From: Verrucomicrobia bacterium UBA1211
GTDB taxonomy: Bacteria; Verrucomicrobiota; Kiritimatiellia; RFP12; UBA1067
Assembly (NCBI GenBank): GCA_002309585.1
Contig: DBXN01000028.1
Span: 1-38,649, forward strand
Reading direction: 5' to 3'
DNA length: 38,649 nucleotides
Made by a program: the position numbers and the translations under genes. Positions 14,918-21,939 of the stretch are shown piece after piece (the first letter of the stretch is position 1; the number at the start of each line of letters is the position of its first letter). The notes beneath the pieces are model-generated. The model searched no databases. It was given only the letters and a program-made list of their open reading frames with translations, and was not told the DNA's origin.

Positions 14918-17900
14918 ATGGGACGGATCGGTTTGAAATGGGTGTGTGGGTTAGCGCTTGCGGTTGCCTGTGTGGCGTGGGCGGAGGAACCGGAGGGAAT
15001 GCGGCTGTTTCTGCTGATCGGGCAGTCGAACATGGCGGGCCGGGGTGCCGTGTCGGATGCCGACCGCGAGACGGATCCTCGGATCTTGATGTTGACCCGT
15101 GAGAACACCTGGGCGCCGGCGCGGGATCCGGTCCATTTCGACAAACCGAAGCTGGCGGGTGTGGGGCTTTGCTCCTCTTTCGCGCGCGCCTACATTCAGG
15201 AACATCCCGATGAGAAGGTGGGGTTGATCCCGTGCGCCTTCGGGGGAACCTCGCTGGACCAGTGGATGCCCGGGAAGCCGCTTTACACGAATGCGGTCGC
15301 GCGGGCCCGCACGGCGATGGCGCGCGGGACGTTGGCGGGCATTTTGTGGCATCAGGGCGAAGCGGACTGCTCCGCCGAGAAGCGGGAACGGTACGAGCGG
15401 CGGTTCCAGACGATGATCGGGCAGTTGCGGAGTGATCTTGACGCGCAGACCGTGCCGTTGGTGGTTGGGGAGTTGGGCCGGTTCTACGGGCATGGGCCGG
15501 ATGCGTTCAACACGATGCTCGGCCGCCTGGCCCGCCGGGTGCCGCTTTGCGGATTGGCGAGTTCAGAGGGGCTGGCCGACAAGGGCGACAAGACCCACTT
15601 CGACACGCCGGCGCTGAAGACGTTCGGTGAACGGTATTATCAGGCCTTCAGCCGCCTGGCGCATGAGCCGGTGTTGCAAAACGGCGGTTTGGAAGGATGG
15701 TCGGGAGGGCGCCCCGCGCTATGGTGGCTCTATTGGGAGGAGAATTGCACGGTCGATCAGACGGTGAAGCATGGCGGGACGCGGTCAATCCGGTGCGACG
15801 TGAAGGAGGTGAAAGGGGGCGGATTCGGCGGCGGCGTCTGCCAGACGATCCAGTACGCGGCACCTGACAAACGGCCGATCTTTTTCGGGGGGTGGAGCCG
15901 GGCGGAACGGGCCGCCGCGACCGATTACTGCATCTATCTCGACATCTGGTATGAGGGGGGCGGGAACGCCTGGGGCATCCGGGCGGATTGGCCGTGCGGC
16001 ACTCATAACTGGAACTGGACGCAGGGCGTCTTCATTCCTGAGAAGCCGGTTACCCAGATCAAGTACTATGCCTTCCTGCGGAACGGGACAGGGAAGGTTT
16101 GGTTCGACGATCTCCAGCTGAGCCGGCGGGAGATCGGTCCCGATGTGGTGGGAACGTGGGAGCGGAGCGAGCAACCCTTCTCGGACAACCGCCGCATCCA
16201 ACTTCAGTTTTCGGACGAGGTGGCGTGGGAGTTGCCGGAAAGCGGACAGAAGGGGAAGGGCCGCAAGGCGTCTTTCATGCTCGATGCTTCGGCTAGGCCT
16301 GAAGCGAGACTGGTTCTGACGAAAGGGGATGAGCGGATTGAACGGGAGGTTTTGGGCGGGGAACTTACGGTACCGCGCTCCACGGTTCCGGCGGGTCGGT
16401 CGGTCATCTGGACGGCGGACGCGATGCGGAAAATCACCCCCTTGACCTTCCCGACGGCGGCTGAACAGGCGGTATCCCCGCGGCTGGATCTGGAGCTGGC
16501 CCGCAACGGGCACGACAGCGCCCAGATTCTGGTCTCGACGGCGGAGGACACGGCGTGGCGGAGCGGAGGTGTCGCCGTGTCGGCCTTTACGCTGGCGGAC
16601 GGAACGCCCCTCAAGGGATCGGTCACATGGGAACGGGTGGGGTACCTCGCACGCGAGCCGGGTTACGCGGTCCATCCGGAAGGGCCGCCGGAAAATGAAC
16701 TGTGGCTGCCCGATCCGCTGTTGCCACCCGCGCCCTTCAAGGTCCTGCGCGGGGCAACGCAAGGCGTTTGGCTGACTGCGTACGCGGCGCCGGACGCGAT
16801 TCCCGGTCGGTACACGGGGACGGTCCGGGTGACGGAGCAGGGGGAGCCGCGCGCGGAGATTCCCGTCACGCTTCTGGTCCGCTCGTTCGCCCAGCCCAAG
16901 ACCTTCGGGATGCCGACGGCCTTCAGCGTGATGGACGGGTTCACCCGCGACCAGTATCGGGATCGATTCGCGGAGATGAAGCGGCAGAGCCATGCGTTGA
17001 TGTTGGATTACCGGCTGAATCCGGACGACATCTCCCGTACGGAGCCGCCCGCGATCGAGGATCTGCTCTTCGCGCGTGAACGGGGAATGAATCGGTTCAA
17101 CATCCTGAACATCGTTCCGAAGCCGACTCACCCCGATACACTGTGGGTCTGCTACGTTGAACCGGAGAAGGTTTTCAACGAGCATTTTTACGGAACCTTC
17201 AAGGCCCGCCTCGCGCCCTATGTCGCGGAACTCCGGAAGCACGGGCTTGAGAAGTTCGCCTATCTCTACGGCTTTGACGAGCGACGTAAGGAGTATTACG
17301 AGGGGATTGATCGGCTGTGGAAACAGCTGAGGCGGGACTTCCCGGACATCCCGGTCATGACGACCGCCATGATGTACGCCGATACCGTCGCGGGCCACAC
17401 GAACTATCCCTGCCTGACGACGACCGACTGGTTCTGTCCGCTGACCGCCACCTTCCGGCCCGAGCTGACCGAGAAACTTCACGCGATGGGGAAGCAGGTC
17501 TGGTGGTACACCTGTTGCGGACCGCGTTACCCTTACGCCAATATGGCCTCGCTGGAGTATCCGCCGATCGAGGGTCGGCTGCTGGGGTGGATGACCCACC
17601 TCTACCGTTCCGACGGATTGCTTTTCTGGCACGTGAACTATTGGCACGGACAACGGAAACTGGATGAGCGCGAGACCTTCTTTCCGGATTGGCACACCTA
17701 CAGCTCGCTGATGATGCCTGGTGACGGCATCTTCCTCTATCCCGGCGAGAACCGGATTCTGCCGGGTATCCGGCTGGCCCAGATCCGCGACGGCGTGGAG
17801 GATTACGAATGGCTCCAGCTGGCGGCGGCAAAGAAAGGCGCGGCGGATGCCGACGCCTTTAGCCGTCAACTGATCCAGGACATGACCCACTTCACGCGTG

Positions 17901-17965
17901 ATCCGGCGTTGTTGCGCCACGTACGCCATGCGCTGGGGGACATGATTGAAAAGTTAAACGATTAA
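14918..17965 (+). CDS. Secreted fusion of a SASA/CE6-like carbohydrate esterase and a GH123-like (DUF4091) domain
   Basis: A 1015-residue secreted protein (signal peptide MGRIGLKWVCGLALAVACVA). Residues about 28-250 are a SASA/CE6-type SGNH esterase: GQSNMAGRG with nucleophile S37, GGTSLDQW, LWHQGEAD, and DKTHFD with the probable catalytic H227. Acetylxylan and sialate acetylesterases belong here. Residues about 253-430 look like a jelly-roll carbohydrate-binding module (NGGLEGWSG...GGTRSIRCDVK). From about 470 to the end is a DUF4091/GH123-like region: a beta-domain, then a barrel in which YGFDERR places an adjacent acidic pair D787-E788, as in GH123 substrate-assisted hexosaminidases, and the closing IRDGVEDYEWL. 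Start chosen from AAAGGAGG spacing and promoter position. It is divergent from the GH43 operon. Whether both catalytic domains are active is not known. Confidence 0.87.
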   Translation: MGRIGLKWVCGLALAVACVAWAEEPEGMRLFLLIGQSNMAGRGAVSDADRETDPRILMLTRENTWAPARDPVHFDKPKLAGVGLCSSFARAYIQEHPDEKVGLIPCAFGGTSLDQWMPGKPLYTNAVARARTAMARGTLAGILWHQGEADCSAEKRERYERRFQTMIGQLRSDLDAQTVPLVVGELGRFYGHGPDAFNTMLGRLARRVPLCGLASSEGLADKGDKTHFDTPALKTFGERYYQAFSRLAHEPVLQNGGLEGWSGGRPALWWLYWEENCTVDQTVKHGGTRSIRCDVKEVKGGGFGGGVCQTIQYAAPDKRPIFFGGWSRAERAAATDYCIYLDIWYEGGGNAWGIRADWPCGTHNWNWTQGVFIPEKPVTQIKYYAFLRNGTGKVWFDDLQLSRREIGPDVVGTWERSEQPFSDNRRIQLQFSDEVAWELPESGQKGKGRKASFMLDASARPEARLVLTKGDERIEREVLGGELTVPRSTVPAGRSVIWTADAMRKITPLTFPTAAEQAVSPRLDLELARNGHDSAQILVSTAEDTAWRSGGVAVSAFTLADGTPLKGSVTWERVGYLAREPGYAVHPEGPPENELWLPDPLLPPAPFKVLRGATQGVWLTAYAAPDAIPGRYTGTVRVTEQGEPRAEIPVTLLVRSFAQPKTFGMPTAFSVMDGFTRDQYRDRFAEMKRQSHALMLDYRLNPDDISRTEPPAIEDLLFARERGMNRFNILNIVPKPTHPDTLWVCYVEPEKVFNEHFYGTFKARLAPYVAELRKHGLEKFAYLYGFDERRKEYYEGIDRLWKQLRRDFPDIPVMTTAMMYADTVAGHTNYPCLTTTDWFCPLTATFRPELTEKLHAMGKQVWWYTCCGPRYPYANMASLEYPPIEGRLLGWMTHLYRSDGLLFWHVNYWHGQRKLDERETFFPDWHTYSSLMMPGDGIFLYPGENRILPGIRLAQIRDGVEDYEWLQLAAAKKGAADADAFSRQLIQDMTHFTRDPALLRHVRHALGDMIEKLND

Positions 17966-17969
17966 AGGG

Positions 17970-18114
17970 TTAAAAGCCCCCGCCTGCGTGAGCGCGGGAA
18001 TGTCAATGAGGGTAACGTGGGGCGGGGGCAGTTGAGGGTTGAGACACGGAGTACGGAAGTCTGATGGCTGAAGTCCGAAGTCTTGTGGCTGAACGGTAAG
18101 TTATAGGCCAGGTT
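17970..18114. repeat. Structured dispersed repeat, family 2, copy 1
   Basis: This 145-base unit is closely similar along its length to 26078-26213, in the same orientation. Its left half folds: GCCCCCGCC (17976-17984) pairs with GGCGGGGGC (18021-18029), enclosing a smaller stem around a TGAG loop. The right half shares GAAGTCCGAAGTCTTGTGGC and a GTTATAGGC tail with copy 2. It lies between the esterase-fusion stop and the convergent FtsB/DivIC gene. No open frame is conserved between copies. Confidence 0.8.
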
Positions 18115-18132
18115 AAGGGGAACGGGGAAAAG

Positions 18133-18161
18133 AGTGACGGGTGACGGGTGACGAGAGAGGA
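18133..18161. repeat. Low-complexity GTGACGGG-type spacer repeat
   Basis: A run built on GTGACGGG/GTGACGAG units followed by GAGAGAG. Nearly the same 29-base string is found at 31267-31296. It is followed by a CTCAACG-type spacer (to about 18195) that recurs at 19421-19451 and near 38160. Confidence 0.6.
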
Positions 18162-18203
18162 AGGTTCACTCAACGCTCAATCCACAACCCTCAACGCTTT
18201 GGG

Positions 18204-18518
18204 TTAGCGGAAGTTTTTGTCGAAGACGAAAACCAACTCGCCGGGTTGGACGCGACGATCTTCGCGGGCGATCCGCTCGACGAAGTCCCGGTCGGTCTTG
18301 AAGCGCTGCTGATTTTCCTTCATCGTGTTGATCTGCTTTTTCTTCTGTTCGATCTGTTCAATCAGCTCGTCGCGCTTCCGTTCCAGGCCACGCCATTGGG
18401 TCAATTTGGGCGTAATGAAAGCATGCGCCCCCGTGAGTGTTAAACCCACGAACAGAACGAAAAACGCCCATCTCGCGATTTTCAGCAGCTTTTTCAAGAC
18501 GCTAGACCCGAATCCCAA
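18204..18518 (-). CDS. FtsB/DivIC-family septum formation protein
   Basis: This 104-residue bitopic protein has a short cytoplasmic N-terminus rich in lysine (KKLLKIAR), one membrane helix at about 17-36, and a coiled coil at about 40-75 (LERKRDELIEQIEQKKKQI) ending in FVERIAREDRRVQPGELVF. The last motif is the usual end of DivIC/FtsB, where ER.AREE..... PGE is conserved. The family forms the FtsQLB divisome complex in the periplasm and controls septal peptidoglycan synthesis. The start is uncertain: the longest frame begins with TTG, no in-frame ATG occurs before the coiled coil, and no clear ribosome-binding site is visible. It stands alone between repeats, unlinked to other division genes here. 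Confidence 0.85.
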   Translation of the reverse strand: MGFGSSVLKKLLKIARWAFFVLFVGLTLTGAHAFITPKLTQWRGLERKRDELIEQIEQKKKQINTMKENQQRFKTDRDFVERIAREDRRVQPGELVFVFDKNFR

Positions 18519-18567
18519 TCAAGTGTTAGAGGCAAAATACCATCATCGGGGGTAGGAAGTCAAACGG

Positions 18568-18582
18568 TTTTTTCAGAAAAAA
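18568..18582. repeat. AT palindrome TTTTTTC-A-GAAAAAA
   Basis: A perfect 7+7 inverted repeat with one central base. The same palindrome with a T in the centre lies at 19220-19234. The two flank the RRM gene at its 3' and 5' sides; both are followed by TA. Their role is unknown. Confidence 0.6.
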
Positions 18583-18613
18583 TAACGACGGACGGGTTGG
18601 CGGGACGTCTCCC

Positions 18614-18648
18614 TAAAAACGAACGTGCTCCGGGGAGTCCCGGAGCAC
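18614..18648 (-). terminator. Rho-independent terminator of the RRM gene
   Basis: A perfect 10-bp stem (GTGCTCCGGG at 18625-18634 with CCCGGAGCAC at 18639-18648) and a four-base loop. Read on the minus strand it is followed after a few bases by TTTTT. It lies 36 bases past the stop of the RRM gene, so that gene is expected to be transcribed alone. Confidence 0.85.
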
Positions 18649-18683
18649 GCTGCGTTACGATCCTAAAAGGATGGGGTAGGGGG

Positions 18684-19013
18684 CTACCAGCGGCTTTCAC
18701 GCCGCCCGCCGCCCATGCCGCCGCCGCGACGGTCGCGACCGCCGCCGAATCCACCGCGACGCTCCTCGCGGGGTTTGGGCTGCGACTCGTTCACGCGGAG
18801 GGTACGGCCTTCAAGCTCTTTGCCGTTCCACGCGTCGATTGCCGCCTGGGCCTGGGCGTTATCGGGCATCTCAACGAACCCGAAACCTTTCGAACGACCG
18901 GTCATCCGGTCTGCGACAACACGCGCGGAGGTGACTTCACCGTATTCCGCAAACGCGTTCTTCAAGGTCTCGTCCGTCGTCGAGTAGGCAAGATTGCCAA
19001 CATAGATGTCCAT
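18684..19013 (-). CDS. Single-RRM RNA-binding protein with Gly/Arg-rich tail
   Basis: A 109-residue protein made of one RNA recognition motif and a disordered tail. RNP2 is IYVGNL (3-8) and RNP1 is KGFGFVEM (42-49), with aromatic residues in the RNA-stacking positions. The tail (about 80-109) is rich in Gly and Arg (RGGFGGGRDRRGGG). Proteins of this build in cyanobacteria and other bacteria (Rbp type) are often cold-induced RNA chaperones. The start was set at the ATG at 19013, preceded by AAGAAGGACAGAACAG; the frame remains open upstream but adds residues not typical of the family. A strong terminator follows, and the long AT-rich upstream region may carry a leader. Family call is secure; the RNA targets are unknown. 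Confidence 0.92.
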   Translation of the reverse strand: MDIYVGNLAYSTTDETLKNAFAEYGEVTSARVVADRMTGRSKGFGFVEMPDNAQAQAAIDAWNGKELEGRTLRVNESQPKPREERRGGFGGGRDRRGGGMGGGRRESRW

Positions 19014-19656
19014 CTGTTCTGTCCTTCTTACTACACACACGCCATGTTTGTTTTATGCTGGCGAAATCGGGATCCATGGCTTTCCCGGCTTCGTAGGCAA
19101 CCCCGCCTATGCTTCCCGTTTCCCGCTACGAGCGGAATTCGTTCAGCTCCAAAAGGAAAATTGCTTACTCGCAATTCATACGCCATACCTTAAAACCTTT
19201 TTTGGGGCGTGTCAATAGCTTTTTTCTGAAAAAATAAAGATAAGATTTTAGGTTCTACGAAGGTGTTTTGGGTCTTCAAAGAATTTTATGGAAGTCACAA
19301 TCCTTTCTTTGGCGAAAGCATGGCGCTGACGCGCGAACACGAAAACAGGAACTGAGAATAGGGAAGAGAGAATGAAAAATGAAGAATGAAGAGAGAAGAA
19401 TGAAAAGGCTGAAGAAAAATGCCCTTAACGCTCAACCCTCAACGCTCAACTCTTTTCGTGGTCGCGCGTAGCGCTCTCCCAAAGCCGTTTCCACAAAAAA
19501 CTTTAAAGAACTATGAAAAAAGACATTCACCAAACTCATTTGGTGTCCCCTCTTTGATAAGGACCGTATGCCGTATTTCGTTCGTAAAGGCAACCATACA
19601 ATTCCCATCTTGCGGGTATGGTTTGAAAAGGCTTTTGAGCACTGTTTGGGCGGATG
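19014..19656. other. Gene-free spacer with AT-rich and low-complexity tracts
   Basis: About 640 bases without a credible gene. Noted contents: the probable leader and promoter area of the RRM gene (right side, minus strand), with inverted TCGTAG/CTACGA near 19093 and 19126; the TTTTTTCTGAAAAAA palindrome at 19220-19234; an A/G-rich tract at about 19356-19408 built from GAATGAA and GAGAGA units; and CTCAACG/CTCAACC heptamers at 19421-19451. The left border of CutC is at 19657. No tRNA or recognisable riboswitch fold was found by eye. Confidence 0.55.
19220..19234. repeat. AT palindrome TTTTTTC-T-GAAAAAA
   Basis: The partner of the palindrome at 18568-18582, differing only in the central base. 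It lies about 200 bases upstream of the RRM start. Confidence 0.6.
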
Positions 19657-20409
19657 TCATGGGGCGTCTGGGATCGCATCCAGCGCGGCCCGGGCGCGCC
19701 GGATATTCTCGATGTCGGTCTCCCAGCGTTCATATTCGCTGAAGCCTGGAAGCCCCATCGGTACGCCCTGCCGGCGGAAAGCCATACCGCTTTCCAGAAC
19801 CCGTTTGCCGGAGAGGTGGTACTGGCGGATGCCGGTGGCGGCGTGAAGGACGGGGATTGCGGCGGCATTGATGCCCGCACCGGCGAGAAGGGCGATCCGG
19901 CCCGCCGCCTGGTCGTGGAGGCGGCGGAGAAGTTCCTGTCCCTGGAGGCAACCGGGGGCCTGCCCCGATGTCAGGATCGTGTCGAACCCCAGCGCGACCG
20001 CCTCTTCCAGCGCCTCAAAGGGATCGCGGCAGAGATCAAAGGCGCGGTGGAGCGTGTGGCGGATGTCGGGGGTCGCGACGATGAGGGAACGGAGGAGATC
20101 GCTGTCCAGCTGCCCGTCCGGGCGGAGCGCGCCGAAGACGACCCCTTCCGCCCCGGCGGTCTTCCAGTACCGCGCCTCGCTGAGCATGACCGCCCGTTCG
20201 TGGGCGGAGTAGAGGAAATCGCCGAAGCGGGGACGGATCATGGCGTGGATCGGGAGCGCGGTTTGGGCGCGGACCGCCTGAAACAGCGAGGGGGAGGGGG
20301 ATAGGCCGCCGATCACCAGGGCGGAACAGAGCTCCAGCCGGTTCGCGCCCCCGTCACGGGCGGCGATGGCGGATTCCACGGAATCGATACAGACTTCAAG
20401 ACATTTCAT
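19657..20409 (-). CDS. cutC: CutC-family protein
   Basis: A 250-residue TIM-barrel protein of the CutC family. Landmarks are the opening CLEVCIDSVESAIAA, GANRLELCSAL, the IHAMIRPRFGDF segment, HRAFDLCRDP and FDTILTSGQ. CutC was first linked to copper tolerance in E. coli, but its biochemical role is unresolved. The start was placed at the ATG giving MKCLEVC; the frame continues 33 codons further upstream but that portion is Arg/Pro-rich and unlike the family. The gene is transcribed away from the LarA-like gene and has no partners on its strand. Length matches the family (about 245-250). No unusual change was seen. Confidence 0.92.
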   Translation of the reverse strand: MKCLEVCIDSVESAIAARDGGANRLELCSALVIGGLSPSPSLFQAVRAQTALPIHAMIRPRFGDFLYSAHERAVMLSEARYWKTAGAEGVVFGALRPDGQLDSDLLRSLIVATPDIRHTLHRAFDLCRDPFEALEEAVALGFDTILTSGQAPGCLQGQELLRRLHDQAAGRIALLAGAGINAAAIPVLHAATGIRQYHLSGKRVLESGMAFRRQGVPMGLPGFSEYERWETDIENIRRARAALDAIPDAP

Positions 20410-20594
20410 GGTCAATCCAACGCGGGGTCTCCAAACGGGCGGCCTCGTGGCGGGTTCGAGGGTTCCGCCACGCTTCGGCCGCAAACGACAACATCCGCAC
20501 GGTACCAAAACGCGCCCCGCCGCGCAAGGGAGAAATCCGTCTGAGACGGGAAAGATGCGGCGGCAATATTTTCATATCCGTCCGGGGCGGGTTT

Positions 20595-20603
20595 TGCTAC
20601 ACT
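20595..20603 (+). promoter_or_regulatory. Candidate extended -10 promoter for the LarA-like/uxaC operon
   Basis: TGCTACACT forms an extended -10 element (TGn-TACACT) about 50 bases ahead of the LarA-like start. The region 17 bases further upstream does not resemble TTGACA well, which is compatible with an extended -10 promoter. The same TGn-TA.ACT pattern precedes the operon at 14.8 kb and the gene at 30.3 kb. Confidence 0.4.
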
Positions 20604-20655
20604 TGGGCGTAAACATGTTGGGGAAGCGGCGTGGCGCTCCCCGGTGGAGGTGCGT

Positions 20656-21933
20656 ATGCTGTATTTGGATGAGGGATCGCTGTCGACGAAACTGGATGAG
20701 GCGGCGATGAAGCGGTTGCTGTTTCAAGCGTTGGATCGGTTGGGACCTAGAAAACGGGTGCTGGTGCTGCCGCCCGATTTCACCCGCTTCCATTCCCGCG
20801 CGGGATTTCTGACGCAGTGCGTCTGGGCGTATTACGGGGATGCGCTCGCGGCGGTGCTGCCCGCGCTTGGAACCCATTCGGCGATGACGGCGGAACAGCG
20901 GCGCGCGATGTTCGGCGAGATGCCCGATTCGCTCTTTCACGTCCATGACTGGCGGAATGACGTGGTGACGCTCGGTTATGTCCCCTCCCAGTATGTCCAG
21001 ACGATCACGGAGGGGAAATTGGATTTTGATTGGCCCGTGCAGGTCAACAAACTGCTCCGCGACGGCGGGTTCGACCTGATCCTCTCGATCGGCCAGGTCG
21101 TGCCGCATGAGGTGATCGGCATGGCGAACTACAACAAAAACCTCTTCGTCGGGACGGGCGGGTCGGTGGCGATCAACCGCAGCCACTTTGTCGGGGCGGT
21201 CTACGGGATGGAGCGGATCATGGGCCGGGCCGACACGCCGGTCCGGAAACTCTTCAACTACGGAACCGACCACTTCGGCCATCTGCTTCCACCGATCGTC
21301 TATGTGCAGACCGTCGTGGGACGCGACGAGACGGAGGGGACCGCCGTGCGGGGGCTCTTCGTCGGTGACGACATCTCGGTCTTCAACAAGGCGGCCGCCC
21401 TCTCGCTGGAGGTCAATTTCGAGATGCTGGAGAAGCCGATCCGGAAGTGCGTGGTCTATCTGGACCCCGCCGAGTTCAAGAGCACCTGGTTGGGGAACAA
21501 GGCCATCTACCGGACGCGCATGGCGATGGCGGACGGCGGCGAGCTGCTGATTCTCGCGCCGGGCGTTCAGGAGTTTGGTGAGGATCCGCAGATCGACCGC
21601 CTGATCCGCAAGTACGGCTACTTCGGGACCGACCGAACGCTTGCCGCCGTGAAGGCCAACGCCGACCTTCAGGAGAATCTCGGCGCGGCCGCCCACCTGA
21701 TCCACGGTTCGTCCGAGGGCCGTTTCACGATTACCTACGCGGCGGGTCATCTGACGCGCGCCGAGGTCGAGGGGGCCGGATTCCGTTACGCCGATCTGGA
21801 TGCGATGACGGCCCGGTATAACCCCGCCCTGCTCAAGGACGGCTACAACACGCTGCCTGACGGCGAGGAGATCTTTTACATCAGCAACCCCGCGATCGGA
21901 CTCTGGTCCACCCGCGACGCATTCAAGGAGTAA
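20656..21933 (+). CDS. LarA-family nickel-pincer racemase/epimerase, probable sugar-acid epimerase
   Basis: A 425-residue member of the LarA (lactate racemase) superfamily. The residues that hold the nickel-pincer nucleotide in LarA have counterparts: H74 in LGTHSAMT, H151 in VVPHEVIG, K161 in NYNKNLFVG and H177 in RSHFVGA. The 10-residue and 16-residue spacings among the last three equal those of H174, K184 and H200 in Lactiplantibacillus LarA. It should therefore need the LarB/E/C cofactor pathway, which is not in this window. The gene lies six bases before uronate isomerase, which argues for a sugar acid such as mannonate/gluconate or another aldonate as substrate rather than lactate; epimerases of this kind are known in the superfamily. 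Start: ATG with GGAGG five bases upstream. Confidence 0.85.
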   Translation: MLYLDEGSLSTKLDEAAMKRLLFQALDRLGPRKRVLVLPPDFTRFHSRAGFLTQCVWAYYGDALAAVLPALGTHSAMTAEQRRAMFGEMPDSLFHVHDWRNDVVTLGYVPSQYVQTITEGKLDFDWPVQVNKLLRDGGFDLILSIGQVVPHEVIGMANYNKNLFVGTGGSVAINRSHFVGAVYGMERIMGRADTPVRKLFNYGTDHFGHLLPPIVYVQTVVGRDETEGTAVRGLFVGDDISVFNKAAALSLEVNFEMLEKPIRKCVVYLDPAEFKSTWLGNKAIYRTRMAMADGGELLILAPGVQEFGEDPQIDRLIRKYGYFGTDRTLAAVKANADLQENLGAAAHLIHGSSEGRFTITYAAGHLTRAEVEGAGFRYADLDAMTARYNPALLKDGYNTLPDGEEIFYISNPAIGLWSTRDAFKE

Positions 21934-21939
21934 TCAGAC

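Noticed and set aside
15785..17929. A 714-codon minus-strand frame opposite the esterase fusion
   Set aside because: Pro/Arg-rich with no motif; the sense strand carries conserved catalytic motifs throughout.
19041..19656. A possible tRNA, riboswitch or CRISPR in the longest spacer
   Set aside because: No cloverleaf, CCA end, conserved riboswitch core or regularly spaced direct repeat was seen; the repeats present are short heptamers without unique spacers.
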